Of a stretch of 20,822 bases of DNA, positions 1 through 7,495 are shown in pieces; within the stretch, counting starts at the first letter, position 1, and each line of letters starts with the position of its first letter. The stretch comes from Chara braunii (Eukaryota > Streptophyta > Charophyceae > Charales > Characeae). The notes under the pieces were generated by a model. The model was not told where the DNA came from. It was given only the letters and a program-made list of their open reading frames with translations, and did not search any database. The position numbers were made by a program, and so were the translations under genes. The stretch spans positions 8,693,924 to 8,714,745 of the forward strand of contig BFEA01000002.1 in NCBI GenBank assembly GCA_003427395.1. The letters are read 5' to 3'.

Positions 1-9
1 GAACAAAAA

Positions 10-730
10 CTACTTGCTAAATCTATCAATTGTAATAATGACTTCGCTCTTGCCATGCCTACTCTTGACCCCAACATCCATAAAGTCAATGGACATAGAA
101 TCTCCGGGTCTATCAGGAATAGGCAAGGGTCTGAGAAGACCAAGAGGGGCTCGTGTAGTAGTCTTGTTTCTCTGACAGACTTTACAACTGTGTACATACT
201 CTATGCAGTCGGCCTTCATACCAGGCCATATCTTCGCGCGCATGAGGTTGGCTAATGTCTTTTGCCAACCAAAGTGTCCCTCTGTGTCGTGGCATTCCCC
301 TAAGATCAAACTACGGATCTCCTCACTGTTAGGAATGCACAGACGGTCAACTACATTAGTCTTCTCGAATAGTAATCCATCAGTAGTGCGGTAATCTGGT
401 TCAGAATCTGGGGCCTCCCTAACTATCTTGAGGAGATCACTATAGATAGGGTCCTGTACATATGCTTCTCTAACTTTCTCCTGCAGGTCGCTCCCTATAT
501 CCAAATAGTGAACTATTGCCCCAAAGTAATCAACTACGACATTGTACTTCCCTTCGACTGGTTTAAGTTCAAAGTCATACTGGTCTAATTCTGCGGCCCA
601 CCTAGTAAGCTTAGGTGTTATCTTGGCCTGTGTCTTTAACCACATTAGTGTCTCGTGGTCTGAATAGACTTTGAAGTGCCTCCCAAGCAAGTAATGCTTC
701 CAGTGCTCTAATGCTTGGTCCGAGCGTAGC
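10..730 (-). pseudogene. Ty3/gypsy pol remnant: end of RNase H plus start of integrase
   Basis: A 240-residue open frame carries the C-terminal half of a Ty3/gypsy reverse transcriptase/RNase H followed by the integrase N-terminus. Visible are the RNase H block HYLLGR...YSDHE (D25) and the final acidic site in NVVVDY (D68), where families usually read VADALSR. Next comes the integrase HHCC zinc finger (H148, H153, C183, C186) and the first catalytic Asp in SIDFMD (D216). The frame stops at 10-12 with TAG directly after DRFSK, where the family normally continues, so the rest of the DDE core would lie off the window and out of reach of translation. At the other end, family similarity is lost just upstream of QALEHWKHY (about 715): the polymerase, protease and gag parts are missing. 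I see no LTR. This is a truncated, non-functional copy. The family call is secure; the exact upstream breakpoint is not. Confidence 0.9.
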
Positions 731-739
731 ATTCCACCC

Positions 740-1115
740 TTGATTGGAAAATTCTAGACAAACTGGAATTGACTGTACACAATGTACAGACAAAAAGACT
801 TCAGAAAACCAAGAAATACACGTGCAGTACTGTCTACACCTGTGCTCCCAGATGCTGTGGTTACCATGCACAAAACAGAATGGATATCACGGTATGATCG
901 CCATATTTTTGTGTTGTTCAACATTAACTTCAAAGTGCCACTTGCGGTCGGATGGGTGTCTATTCTATTGTCATTCATGTCATGTGTCGTCAGTCTCGTG
1001 ACACATCGGTGTGTGTGTACGCACTTTCATCATCTCAACAACAATCAGGATGAATATGGTCCCAATATTCCAACAGATCTCGTTGTCTATCACTGCTCCC
1101 ATCCCTATCACTTAC
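740..1115. other. Unassigned stretch next to the pol remnant
   Basis: No recognisable gene. Overlapping frames on both strands (782-1228 plus, 754-978 minus) show no motif, and the plus-strand one runs straight into the palindromic MITE that follows. It could be decayed retroelement or plain intergenic DNA. Confidence 0.4.
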
Positions 1116-1227
1116 TAACGTCGTCTTCCCCGGAATACAACACACCCTCATTATGGCTGTACCGGACAGGAATGATAGCTCGTATACGTTCATTATCAGG
1201 GCGTATTATGTCCGGTGGAAGCCGGTA
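1116..1227. mobile_element. Palindromic MITE, copy A
   Basis: A 112-bp near-palindrome. The left arm (CTTCCCCGGAATACAACACA onward) matches the reverse complement of the right arm (CTTCCACCGGACATAATACG onward) over about 50 bp with scattered mismatches. It starts and ends at a TA dinucleotide, as expected of Stowaway/Tc1-mariner-type MITEs, though two bases are weak evidence. The same family recurs at 4696-4808, 13534-13642 and 19769-19876. It carries no coding capacity, so any movement would need a transposase elsewhere. Confidence 0.72.
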
Positions 1228-1619
1228 GCACCCAAATTAGCACTGCCTGGGTTCGTCATTTGTACAACTTTGCGAATGAATTCTGATGTGAAATAAGTTG
1301 CCTTCTCCCTACTTTTGGATTGGGTGTTTTTGCCACTTTCGATACCGGTCCAAATACATTGAAACTGAGTACAGGTATACCCTAAAGCACATACATATCA
1401 GAGAAGAGAAAAAAAACAAGAAAAAAGTAAAAATTGAAAATTCAGGGAAATATGGCAGTTTTGGTGAAATTTCGTCAAAATTCGCCGAATTTTGGGTTTC
1501 TATTAAGTTTTAACGGCTTCTCAAATTGGAGCATAGTGCTCCTGGCGTGGGAAGTATGAAGCCTTTGCCCGGGAAAAAACTGAGAAAGGAAAACACTGTT
1601 TTGCAAGATGTATCTAATA
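1228..1619. other. AT-rich stretch without a gene
   Basis: No supported gene. An A-rich segment lies around 1405-1445. The part from about 1520 leads into the F1 element at 1620 but does not share the 5' portion of the other F1 copies. Confidence 0.4.
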
Positions 1620-1778
1620 AAGGACGCTGGACCTGGTTTCCAGCAGGTGCTGCGCCCCACCAACAGATGGAGCAGCCCAACAGAAAAGCCCTTAATCACG
1701 GGGGTTCGTTCACCAACCCTGGGATAGAGGGCTTGTGGAAGGGCTATTCACACACACACACACACACCAAAAAAAAAA
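1620..1778 (+). mobile_element. F1 SINE-like element, copy a (plus strand)
   Basis: The core GGACGCTGGACC...TTTCCAGCAGGTGCTGC...CCCCACCAACAG is the reverse complement of the block in the other three F1 copies. It is followed by a hairpin (AAGCCCT at 1686-1692 with AGGGCTT at 1728-1734, plus an inner GGGTT/AACCC pairing), a (CA)n stretch and an A-run ending at 1778. Order is core, hairpin, tail, as in the other copies. It lacks the CAGGGCAATCAATG 5' part seen in copies b and d, so it is chimeric or 5' diverged. No target-site duplication was found. Confidence 0.65.
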
Positions 1779-1846
1779 GGAATTTCATTCGTAGCCTCGC
1801 AGGGTTGCCCTGGAATGGGGCCCTTAGCAAAATTAGTAAATTACCC

Positions 1847-2050
1847 TTTTTTTTTTTCTTTTAAGAACGCCCCCGCCAGTGTTAGTGGTGCTGATAAGAG
1901 CAGACACCACTAACACCTGGGGAGAGGCTCCATCTATTGGTGGGGAGCATCACCTGCTGCAAAGCGGGTCCAGCGTCCCATTTACATACTGAAAGGGCAC
2001 CTTAGAGAAACAATTGAGGGAGGTTCCTGCCAGCATTGATTGCCCTGGAA
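1847..2050 (-). mobile_element. F1 SINE-like element, copy b (minus strand)
   Basis: Read on the minus strand it runs from CCAGGGCAATCAATGCTGGC (near 2050) through the shared core (about 1935-1980) to a long hairpin, then an A-rich tail (poly-T at 1847-1862 on the plus strand). The hairpin pairs 1876-1890 (CCAGTGTTAGTGGTG) with 1905-1920 (CACCACTAACACCTGG), leaving one bulge. Its 5' half is part of the direct duplication described next. I could not identify a target-site duplication. Confidence 0.7.
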
Positions 2051-2395
2051 ACCAGGGGATTGACTGAGCAGGGCCTGAAAGGGAGGAGAACCTCTTCACC
2101 CAGAACCGGGCGCCAGATGTTTGCAGCTACACACTAGTTCCTCCCTTCCTCTATCAGACCCAGTCCCAGCTGTCAATTTCTTATAATACCTGATAATGAC
2201 TGGATTTACAGTACAATAGAGAACCAGTTGGGGCCGATTCCTGTGAGCATTGATTGCCCTGGAAAACAGGGAAGGGCATGAAAAAAGGGGACAATAGGGG
2301 AGGGGGAGAAACTCTTCGCCCAGGACCGGCCGCCAGATACTTGCTGCTACACGCTAATCCCTCCCTGCCTCTATCATCCCCAGTCCCTAGATACT
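2004..2395. repeat. Diverged direct duplication, period about 212 bp
   Basis: 2004-2172 and 2216-2395 align end to end. Shared blocks in the same order are TAGAGAA, CATTGATTGCCCTGGAAA, a CTCTTC-CCCAG-ACCG block, CGCCAGAT, GCTACAC and CCTCTATCA. Identity looks like roughly 70-75% by eye. The first copy includes the 5' part of F1 copy b; the second has no F1 core next to it. Confidence 0.65.
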
Positions 2396-2750
2396 GGGGT
2401 ACAAAGGAAAACCGGGCTACTCGTCGGAACTGACAGTAACCGGGGGGACAGTAGAGACATGTGTAGTTTTGTTGCCTTCTGCTCTCTGTTTTTCTTCCAG
2501 TTTCTATGAGTTTCATGTAGGTAGTAAGTAGTAGGGTACGACAGGGTCTGTATGAACTTTGAAGTCTGGCCGGTGCCGTGAGTTGTCCCTCACGTGCATT
2601 CGGGTCGAGTAGAGTCTGGGTACACCGGGTCATGGTTGATCCATGATGGCATGGGCTGAAATGTCCCTCACGGGGCCTCACTTTCATGAGTTCATCCCAG
2701 CTCACTTTACCTGTTGGTTAAGTGATATACCTCTTTGGTGATAGGTCGTA
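2396..2750. other. Unassigned stretch
   Basis: A 174-codon minus-strand frame (2181-2705) covers part of this region, but it runs through the duplication above and has no recognisable domain, so I do not call it a gene. Confidence 0.4.
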
Positions 2751-2802
2751 GGTTGGATTCTTTTTTCTTTTTTTTTTCTCCCAACGAAGATTGGTTGGAT
2801 TC
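2751..2802 (-). mobile_element. Tail-only retroposon with 10-bp direct repeats
   Basis: GGTTGGATTC occurs at 2751-2760 and again at 2793-2802. Between them lie 32 bases: a T-rich run followed by about 15 other bases (CTCCCAACGAAGATT). This is the pattern of a target-primed retrotransposition product so short that almost only its poly-A tail was copied (minus strand). Confidence 0.6.
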
Positions 2803-3008
2803 CAAGTGAGGTGATCTTGGATTTCTTGTGTATCAAAACAAAACAAAAAAACAAACAGTGAGATCAATGGCATTTTTATGTGGTTTCTGGCACTTTCTGC
2901 CCTTGTGTCTCTCTCCCCACCCCCTCTCCATCCCCCTCTCCACCCTCTCCTGCCTCCATGGCCCGTTTCAATCCCGCCCTCCCACACATGCTTACCATGT
3001 ACCAAAAG

Positions 3009-3109
3009 TTTTTTTTTTTTTTTTTTTTTTTTAATTTAACAACAACAGGTCCTTATGGCCCTGGCTCCAGATCCATCAGTCAGGCAACTGGACCTGAGAG
3101 GAAAGATAG
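3009..3109 (-). mobile_element. F3 retroposon 3' end (poly-T, then GGTCCTTATGGCCCTGGCTC)
   Basis: A 24-base T-run (3009-3032) is followed by a segment resembling 13011-13070 and 15599-15673 (GGTCCTAATGG..., GCCTTAGGG...CTCC...CAGTC..). All three have their A/T-rich or AAT tail on the left, consistent with minus-strand retroposons of one family, called F3 here. This copy is the most diverged and lacks the G-rich middle. Its right end is cut by or merges with the U6 insertion. Confidence 0.45.
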
Positions 3110-3256
3110 ATGCAAGGCAAGCTGTCCTTCGGGACATCCGTTACAATTGGAACGATGCACAGAAGATAAGCATGGCCCTTGCGCAAGGATGACACACATA
3201 AATCCAGAAATGGTCCAAATAAAAAAAAAATAAAAAAAAAAATGCAAGGCAAGCTG
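3110..3256 (+). pseudogene. U6 snRNA retropseudogene 1, with 15-bp target-site duplication
   Basis: 3125-3220 is a near full-length copy of U6 spliceosomal RNA. It shows the 5' stem TCCTTCGGGACATCCG, then AATTGGAACGAT, then the AGCATGGCCCTTGCGCAAGG region, GATGACACACATAAAT and GAAATGGTCCAAAT. The genic U-tract is replaced by an A-rich tail (to 3241). ATGCAAGGCAAGCTG occurs exactly at 3110-3124 and 3242-3256, flanking it as a target-site duplication. The catalytic ACAGAGA box reads CACAGAA, so the copy is not a functional U6. The A-tail plus duplication show LINE-type retroposition of the RNA. Confidence 0.93.
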
Positions 3257-3365
3257 ACAGTCAATCCTCCACACTGCTGGAGAAATCAATGCTGTTCAGG
3301 GATCCTTCGGCCAGAGGGAAGGAAGTGTGAGGGTGTTTATATTGTAATTTTGTACCAAAATATTC

Positions 3366-3461
3366 TCTGATATTGTTTTTTTTTGGTGTTGTTTTCATTG
3401 GACCATTTCTCGATGTATGGACGTCATCCTTGCCCAGGGGCCAGGACATTTCTGATATTGT
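3366..3461 (-). pseudogene. U6 snRNA retropseudogene 2, 5' truncated, with 11-bp duplication
   Basis: On the minus strand, 3450-3395 reads as the 3' half of U6 (GGCCCCTGGGCAAGGATGAC, then ATCGAGAAATGGTCCAAT), followed by a short A-rich tail seen as T's at 3377-3384. TCTGATATTGT is present at 3366-3376 and 3451-3461. The 5' half of U6 is missing, as in typical 5'-truncated retroposition. Confidence 0.87.
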
Positions 3462-3491
3462 CTTTTTTTTTGTATGGGCCATGAATTGCAG

Positions 3492-3544
3492 GCTCTGCAG
3501 CAACAACTGGAGCTGTTGTTGAAAGCTAAGGACCATGATGCCAG
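3492..3544 (+). CDS. Putative 53-nt coding exon, coiled-coil segment
   Basis: The segment is bounded by a TTTTTTTTTGTATGGG...TTGCAG acceptor (ending 3491) and a CCAG|GTAATT donor (3545). Only one of its three frames is open, giving ALQQQLELLLKAKDHDA plus two bases (AG) of the next codon. The leucine/glutamine pattern suits a coiled coil. The terminal exon at 8101 starts with G, which completes AGG (Arg) and stays in the long frame there, so both exons can belong to one transcript. Upstream exons were not found in the window. The call rests on splice motifs, phase and composition; there is no homology support. Confidence 0.5.
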
Positions 3545-3704
3545 GTAATTTAGTATTAATTTTAGTATATTAATTTAATTTAATTTTAGTATGAATTTTA
3601 GTATGAATTTTAGTATGAATTTTAGTATGAACTTTAGTATTAATTTTAATATTAATTTTAGGATTAATTTTAGGATTATTTTTAGGATTAATTTGAGCTG
3701 TAAA
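3545..3704. repeat. AT-rich minisatellite, about 12-13-bp units
   Basis: About ten head-to-tail units of the type TTTTAGTATGAA and variants (TTTTAGTATTAA, TTTTAGGATTAA) run from just after the splice donor to the GAGCTGTAAA motif. A related locus at 6670-6706 has the same flanks (GATGCCAGGTAATTT then GAGCTGTAAA) with no array between them, so the array looks like a local expansion. Confidence 0.75.
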
Positions 3705-3815
3705 TTTTTTTTTTCTTTTTTTCCCCCCCCTTGAGCAGGGCCCATGCTAATCTCCTCTGTATTGTTCCAATTTTAACGGAGGTCCCGAAGGACGAGTTGA
3801 ATTTTGAACTGTAAA
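3692..3815 (-). pseudogene. U6 snRNA retropseudogene 3, 3' truncated
   Basis: On the minus strand from about 3794 down to 3735 the sequence reads as the 5' two-thirds of U6: GTCCTTCGGGACCTCCG, then AAAATTGGAACAATACAGAG, GAGATTAGCATGGGCCCTG, then a C/G run and an A-rich tail. The imperfect direct repeats TTTGAGCTGTAAA (3692-3704) and TTTGAACTGTAAA (3803-3815) flank it. It keeps ACAGAG but lacks the 3' third of the RNA. Confidence 0.85.
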
Positions 3816-3862
3816 ACTAATACTATTCTTTTTTTTCTTTTTTTTCAATTTGGCAATTCCTG

Positions 3863-3909
<47 letters not shown>

Positions 3910-3944
3910 AGCTCCGATCTATTTGTGGGGAAACTTTTAAATAT

Positions 3945-4030
3945 GACCCACCCCATTTGGTCGAACGGTATACACGTGGAACTGTCCGCAAACAGTTGAC
4001 CATGCGTTCGAATCCTTATGGAATTTTTCG
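3945..4030 (+). other. Weak tRNA-like segment
   Basis: TTGGTCGAACGGTATACACG resembles a tRNA D-arm/A-box. AACTGTCCGCAAACAGTT could form an anticodon-like hairpin, and GCGTTCGAATCC is a good B-box. The acceptor and T-stems do not pair, so it is not a working tRNA gene. It may be a decayed tRNA-derived repeat, on the strand opposite to the retrocopy that contains it. Confidence 0.3.
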
Positions 4031-4039
4031 AATTTTTTT

Positions 4040-4695
4040 CTCCTTTTACTACATAATAAATAAAGAAAGAATACCGTGAGTGGGGCACACGCAAGCAGCT
4101 TTCTTTCGCCTTGTACTAGAGAATGCCGTGCTACAATATGGCCCTGGAACAGAGATTACCACTGATTTTGAAAGCGAGTTTTCTTTGAGGGGGGGCCGGG
4201 GAAGCGACCGATAGCATCATATCATCCTCGCTCGGAAGGAAAAAAAGAAAGAAAAGGGGGGAGGGAGGGTAGACAGGAGAAAAAAGGCACTCTGCCGTGG
4301 TTCTTGAAAAACGCTGAGATGAACCTGGTCTAAATTCGAACCAGGTCCATCCGAAATCTGACTGAACTTTAGGCCCGCCGAAGAAACACGACGGAGTGGT
4401 GGACGGAGAAATTGCCTTTGCATTGAATTTCACGAGCGAGCTTACATGATGACGACATCATCAATTGAGCAAACGCACTAGGTAGCTTCAATCGAAGGAC
4501 CAGAAGCCCCATTCGCGCTGTGTCCTTGCGTAGTATTTCAACATGAACTTAGTCTTCAATCCGGCTAGATTCAAGCTAACATTAGCAACCCTTCGGTTTT
4601 GCCCTCAACATGAATGTAAGCCCTGTGTGAAAAGCAATTTCGCAAATATTCTGACGAATGCCAAATGATGATCACCAGTCTTCAATGATCAATAC
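4040..4695. other. 3' region of the retrocopy, no recognised gene
   Basis: The minus-strand frames here (4131-4433, 4217-4423) overlap one another in different frames, are low in complexity, and show no motif. I see no element boundaries. Confidence 0.35.
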
Positions 4696-4808
4696 TACCG
4701 TCTTCCCCCAAACATAACGCACCCTAATAATGAATGTACACAAGCTATCTTTCCGGTCTGCTACAGTCATAATTAACGAGGTTGCGCTGTGTTCCGGGAA
4801 AGCCAGTA
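4696..4808. mobile_element. Palindromic MITE, copy B (nested in the retrocopy)
   Basis: A 113-bp near-palindrome with left arm TACCGTCTTCCCCCAAACAT and matching right arm ATGTT-type GTGTTCCGGGAAAGCCAGTA, bounded by TA at both ends. The left arm aligns with copy A (GTCTTCCCC..ATAACGCACCCTAATAATG versus GTCTTCCCC..ACAACACACCCTCATTATG). It sits inside the 2.78-kb retrocopy, so it is younger than that insertion, or was copied along with the parent. Confidence 0.62.
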
Positions 4809-4898
4809 AGGCCCTTTCCTGCAGTATGCAATAATTGGATAAAGGCTTATAAAGCGAATAATAAATTCTTTTCAAATTTCAAGGTCACCTTAACGCAT

Positions 4899-5047
4899 AA
4901 TGATGTACCGTAAGTCTAATGTCCATCTCTGCTCCACGAGGGGTCCTTGCTAATCGTAGGGGGCCTTCGAAAATGAGACTGGACGAATAGATTGGAGCAT
5001 TTCTATAAAAAAAAATACTAATAATAAAAAAAAAATGATGTACCGTA
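4899..5047 (+). mobile_element. Short retroposon (121 bp) with 14-bp target-site duplication
   Basis: AATGATGTACCGTA occurs at 4899-4912 and 5034-5047. The insert (4913-5033) ends in an A-rich tail (A-run, TACTAATAAT, A-run). The body of about 90 nt begins AGTCT and has AGACT about 60 bases later; it carries TTCGAAAA near the end. I do not recognise the source RNA. Confidence 0.75.
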
Positions 5048-5097
5048 GTACCCTCCTTTTACCATAGTCATAATCCGGTAACTCCCGTCCCCCCCCN

Positions 5098-5300
5098 TTT
5101 TTTTTTTAAACTTCGTATACAGGAAACCTACTTAACAAGGTGGCAAGGGCATCCCTGGTAAGTAGGCCCCAGCGTCGAAGGCTTCATCTATTGGTGGGGA
5201 GCTGCACCTTCTGGAAATCGGGTCCAGCGTCCCTGTACAATGATGAAATGTGTATCGTCTGGAAATCGGGTCCAGCGTCCCTATGCAATGATGTGTGATT
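5098..5300 (-). mobile_element. F1 SINE-like element, copy c, with an internal 48-bp tandem duplication
   Basis: Poly-T (5098-5107) is followed by a hairpin (CCTACTTA at 5127-5134, TAAGTAGG at 5159-5166) and the F1 core CTATTGGTGGGGAGCTGCAC...GGGTCCAGCGTCCC. The segment CTGGAAATCGGGTCCAGCGT CCCT.TGCAATGATG is repeated at 5211 and 5259 (period 48). The base at 5097 is N, next to a C-run, so assembly is uncertain at this tail. The 5' end cannot be placed. Confidence 0.7.
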
Positions 5301-5589
5301 ATCTCCTACTCAGCATCCCATACTGTCTATATGTGTTCGTTAGTCTTATACAATGATGTGTAGAAATGTCGTAGTACATATTTGATTACTAATCTACTGT
5401 ATCTCCAATACGAACCTACCTCCCACCTGGGGGACAGTCAACATTCCATGTTGATTGAAATTGAGGGCTGGATGACTCCAATCAACAGAGGGCACATCTT
5501 CTATCCTACTCCCATCTACTGCCCGACATGGAGGGGCGATTCAATATTGAAAAAGAAAGGGGGGGGGACGATAAAACGTTTTTCCAACA
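5301..5589. other. Unassigned part of the retrocopy
   Basis: No gene or repeat recognised apart from a further CAATGATGTGTA motif at about 5351, matching the end of the duplicated F1 unit. The plus-strand frame 5382-5825 is antisense to the retrocopy ORF and low-complexity. Confidence 0.35.
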
Positions 5590-5756
5590 TTAATCCCTCC
5601 TCCCCATCCTCGTCAGATCCCCACTCCTCTCCCCCTGTGATGATGTTGTTGTTGTTGCGGCTGTTGTCACTGTTGTCGTTGTCGCTGCCAGCGGTGCAGG
5701 CACCGTTGTCTTTGCCGTTGTTGTCGTTACTATTGTTGTTGATGTCTCAGTCGTCG

Positions 5757-5847
5757 TTATTGCCGCTGCCAAAAATGCAGCTGCCTGTAATGTCGTCGTG
5801 TAGTCTTTGTTGTTGTTGCTGTTGACGTCATCGTCAACAATGTCGAT

Positions 5848-5883
<36 letters not shown>

Positions 5884-6413
5884 GCTGTCCACTCCGCTGT
5901 TGCCATCGTCATCATCAACTGCTCCCCTGTCTTGTCACTGTTAATGATGCTGTTGTTGTTGTTGCTGTCGCTGACCTGCGCCCCAGTCTTTTCCGCTGAT
6001 ATCGTCGATGTTATCGTGTCTCCTATACTGCCGCTGTTGTAGTAGCTATCTGAGAGTGCTCGCCCTTCCCTGAAGAGATCGTAGCATCTGCGTGTGATCC
6101 CGCGCTCCCGCTCCCAATCGATGATGTCATTAAGCAGAGGATCCGCCCCCTCCTCCATTGCCCAGATAATGTCCAGCATCTGCTGAGACATATCCTCCAG
6201 CCAATCAGCCATCGAAGCCCCGCCCCCTCGGACCTCAGATGGGTGGTTTGCCGGAGTTGACATCACCCGCACAATCTCTTGCAGCTGAAGCCTCCCATCC
6301 TCCAGATCGGACAACCATGCCTTCGCTCGCTGTTGTTGATCTTCATTCGACGCCATCATACCTGCCATCTTTCCTGCCGCGTCGTGTTTGTTGTGTATCG
6401 ACCGTCGCCCCAC
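5757..6413 (-). CDS. ORF in the 2.78-kb retrocopy, unknown protein with low-complexity tail
   Basis: The frame codes for 218 residues and I do not recognise the family. The first in-frame Met gives MGRRSIHNKHDAAGK; MMASNEDQQQ, about 19 residues in, is an alternative and more protein-like start. Residues about 20-140 look like a real acidic, helical domain (RAKAWLSDLEDG, MADWLEDMSQQMLDIIWAME, IIDWERERGI). The C-terminal third is microsatellite-coded: Asn/Thr runs from a (GTT)n/(AAC)n array. A second minus frame (5590-5892) continues with longer Asn and Thr runs, so array slippage has probably changed the frame and C-terminus. It is the only sizeable ORF of the retrocopy and may be what the parental mRNA encoded. 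Confidence 0.5.
5850..5886. repeat. (GTT)12 microsatellite
   Basis: Near-perfect GTT repeats, with flanking degenerate GTT/GTC triplets from about 5640 to 5960. On the minus strand it codes Asn or Thr runs depending on frame. Confidence 0.9.
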
Positions 6414-6648
6414 TTCTTCACGCCAAACGTTCTCCTACTTTCCCGCCAATAGATTCACATAGAGAATCTGCCACGTCGGCGTTACACGCGACGTGCGGTG
6501 GGACCTGTAGCCTAGCCAAAAGCCACCTGGGACATTGACGAGGCCAGTCGCTCGAAGGGCAGTCGGGCCTTGCCGGCTGCGATCGCTCAGAGCATTAGCG
6601 CTCCTCACGATGCGGCGGTCGTAACGTTGGTTGCCCGGGCAGGCCATC
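6414..6648 (-). other. Leader of the retrocopy (5' UTR-like)
   Basis: GC-rich sequence between the ORF start and the 5' end of the insert at 6648. No core promoter element is evident, which fits a transcribed leader better than a promoter. Confidence 0.4.
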
Positions 6649-7166
6649 TTGGCAATTCCTGTCTTATGAGGATGCCAGGTAATTTGAGCTGTAAAATTAG
6701 TATTGAAAATTCAAGTTTTTAATACTTTATATGTCTCCCCCCCCTCCCATAAACCACTGCTGTCCCTGAACCTGTTTGTCGAACCTTCGGGGGGGTGGGG
6801 GTGGGGGGGGTTGTGGCAAGAGCCTGATTGTTGTTTTGCGGTGGGTTCTTTCTGCGTTAATTCATCTGCAATCTAACGGTGGAGACTGCTGGCCACAATT
6901 TTCTTTTGCGGCTGCACAGCAGATCTGGTCCTCACATTGACTGACTTGCATGGCTCCCCACCTCCCCTCTCCAGCCCTCTTTGTGTACAAGTGTGTTCTG
7001 GAGAGGCCATTAGGGAGAGTGGTGGTTTAAACCATGGTTACGCCAGACCTGGACACCGGTTACGATGGCTACACCAGAACTGTACCACAGATTAAGCCTT
7101 TTGGAGGATGAATACTGGATTGCGTAGATCTGCACCAATTCAGTATATCCAGTGGAAGAGTAGGGC

Positions 7167-7353
7167 CCGGCGGCCTAGCTCAGTTGGTAGAGCATGTGAG
7201 TGGCATGCAGGAGGTCGTGGGTTCACTTCCTCCCATCATCCATCCAATTCCCCACGGCCCCTGGTGCGCACTTTGGGTTTACCAGCTGAGCTAGTTGGCT
7301 TGCCCCCCCTGGCGAATCTCAGTAGGGGCCTCTAGGGGCCTGCGCCCCTCCCT
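7167..7353 (+). mobile_element. tRNA-like repeat, unit 1
   Basis: A-box TAGCTCAGTTGG (7176-7187), anticodon-arm-like GCATGTGAGTGGCATGC, and a B-box variant GGTTCACTTCC (7220-7230), as in tRNA-derived SINE heads. The unit also carries an inverted A-box-like block near its right end (ACCAGCTGAGCTAGTTGGC, from 7281). It ends in AGTAGGGGCCTCTAGGGGCC and a C-rich segment. No canonical anticodon loop or acceptor stem forms, so it is not a tRNA gene. Confidence 0.75.
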
Positions 7354-7495
7354 TCCTAGCTCAGTTGGTAGAGCACGTGAGTGTCACGCAGGAGGTCATG
7401 GGTTCAATTCCTCCCATCATCCATCCAATTCCCCACGGCCCCTGGTGCGCACTTTGGGTTTACCAGCTGAGCTAGTTGGCCTGTCCCCCCTTGGC
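7354..7495 (+). mobile_element. tRNA-like repeat, unit 2 (interrupted by mitochondrial DNA)
   Basis: Tandem copy of unit 1, spaced 181 bp from it. A-box TAGCTCAGTTGG (7357-7368), perfect B-box GGTTCAATTCC (7401-7411), and the inverted A-box-like block at 7460-7480. Its anticodon arm CGTGAGTGTCACG looks like a tRNA arm that lost loop bases. The trailing block (AGTAGGGGCC...CTAGGGGCC...GCACCCCTCCCT) is displaced to 7760-7795 by the atp6 insertion. Confidence 0.75.

Larger units (their letters stand above)
3851..6665 (-). mobile_element. 2.78-kb minus-strand retrocopy with 17-bp target-site duplication
   Basis: TTGGCAATTCCTGTCTT is present exactly at 3851-3867 and 6649-6665. Directly inside the left copy is a T-run of about 40 bases (3868-3908), which is the A-tail of a minus-strand RNA copy. 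The insert (3868-6648) therefore starts at 6648 and ends at 3868. It contains a leader of about 235 nt, an ORF (5757-6413) and a long 3' region. Nested later inserts are a MITE (4696-4808), a short retroposon (4913-5033) and an F1 copy (5098 on). It may be a processed copy of a host mRNA or long ncRNA, or a non-autonomous retroposon. No RT or endonuclease is encoded. Confidence 0.75.

Noticed and set aside
1-740. Intact LTR retrotransposon
   Set aside because: No LTR, primer-binding site or polypurine tract was found, the frame stops within integrase, and family similarity ends inside RNase H.
782-1228. 148-codon plus-strand ORF as a gene
   Set aside because: Its C-terminal third lies in the palindromic MITE and the rest lacks motifs.
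2181-2705. 174-codon minus-strand ORF as a gene
   Set aside because: It crosses a diverged duplication of SINE-related sequence, has no recognisable domain, and its composition follows the repeat.
3945-4030. Organelle-derived tRNA gene
   Set aside because: B-box and an anticodon-like hairpin are visible, but T and acceptor stems do not pair; kept only as a weak tRNA-like segment.
7167-7240. tRNA gene in the forward tRNA-like unit
   Set aside because: A- and B-boxes are good, but acceptor and anticodon stems do not form a proper cloverleaf and the unit is tandemly repeated with a conserved non-tRNA tail. A SINE-like repeat fits better.
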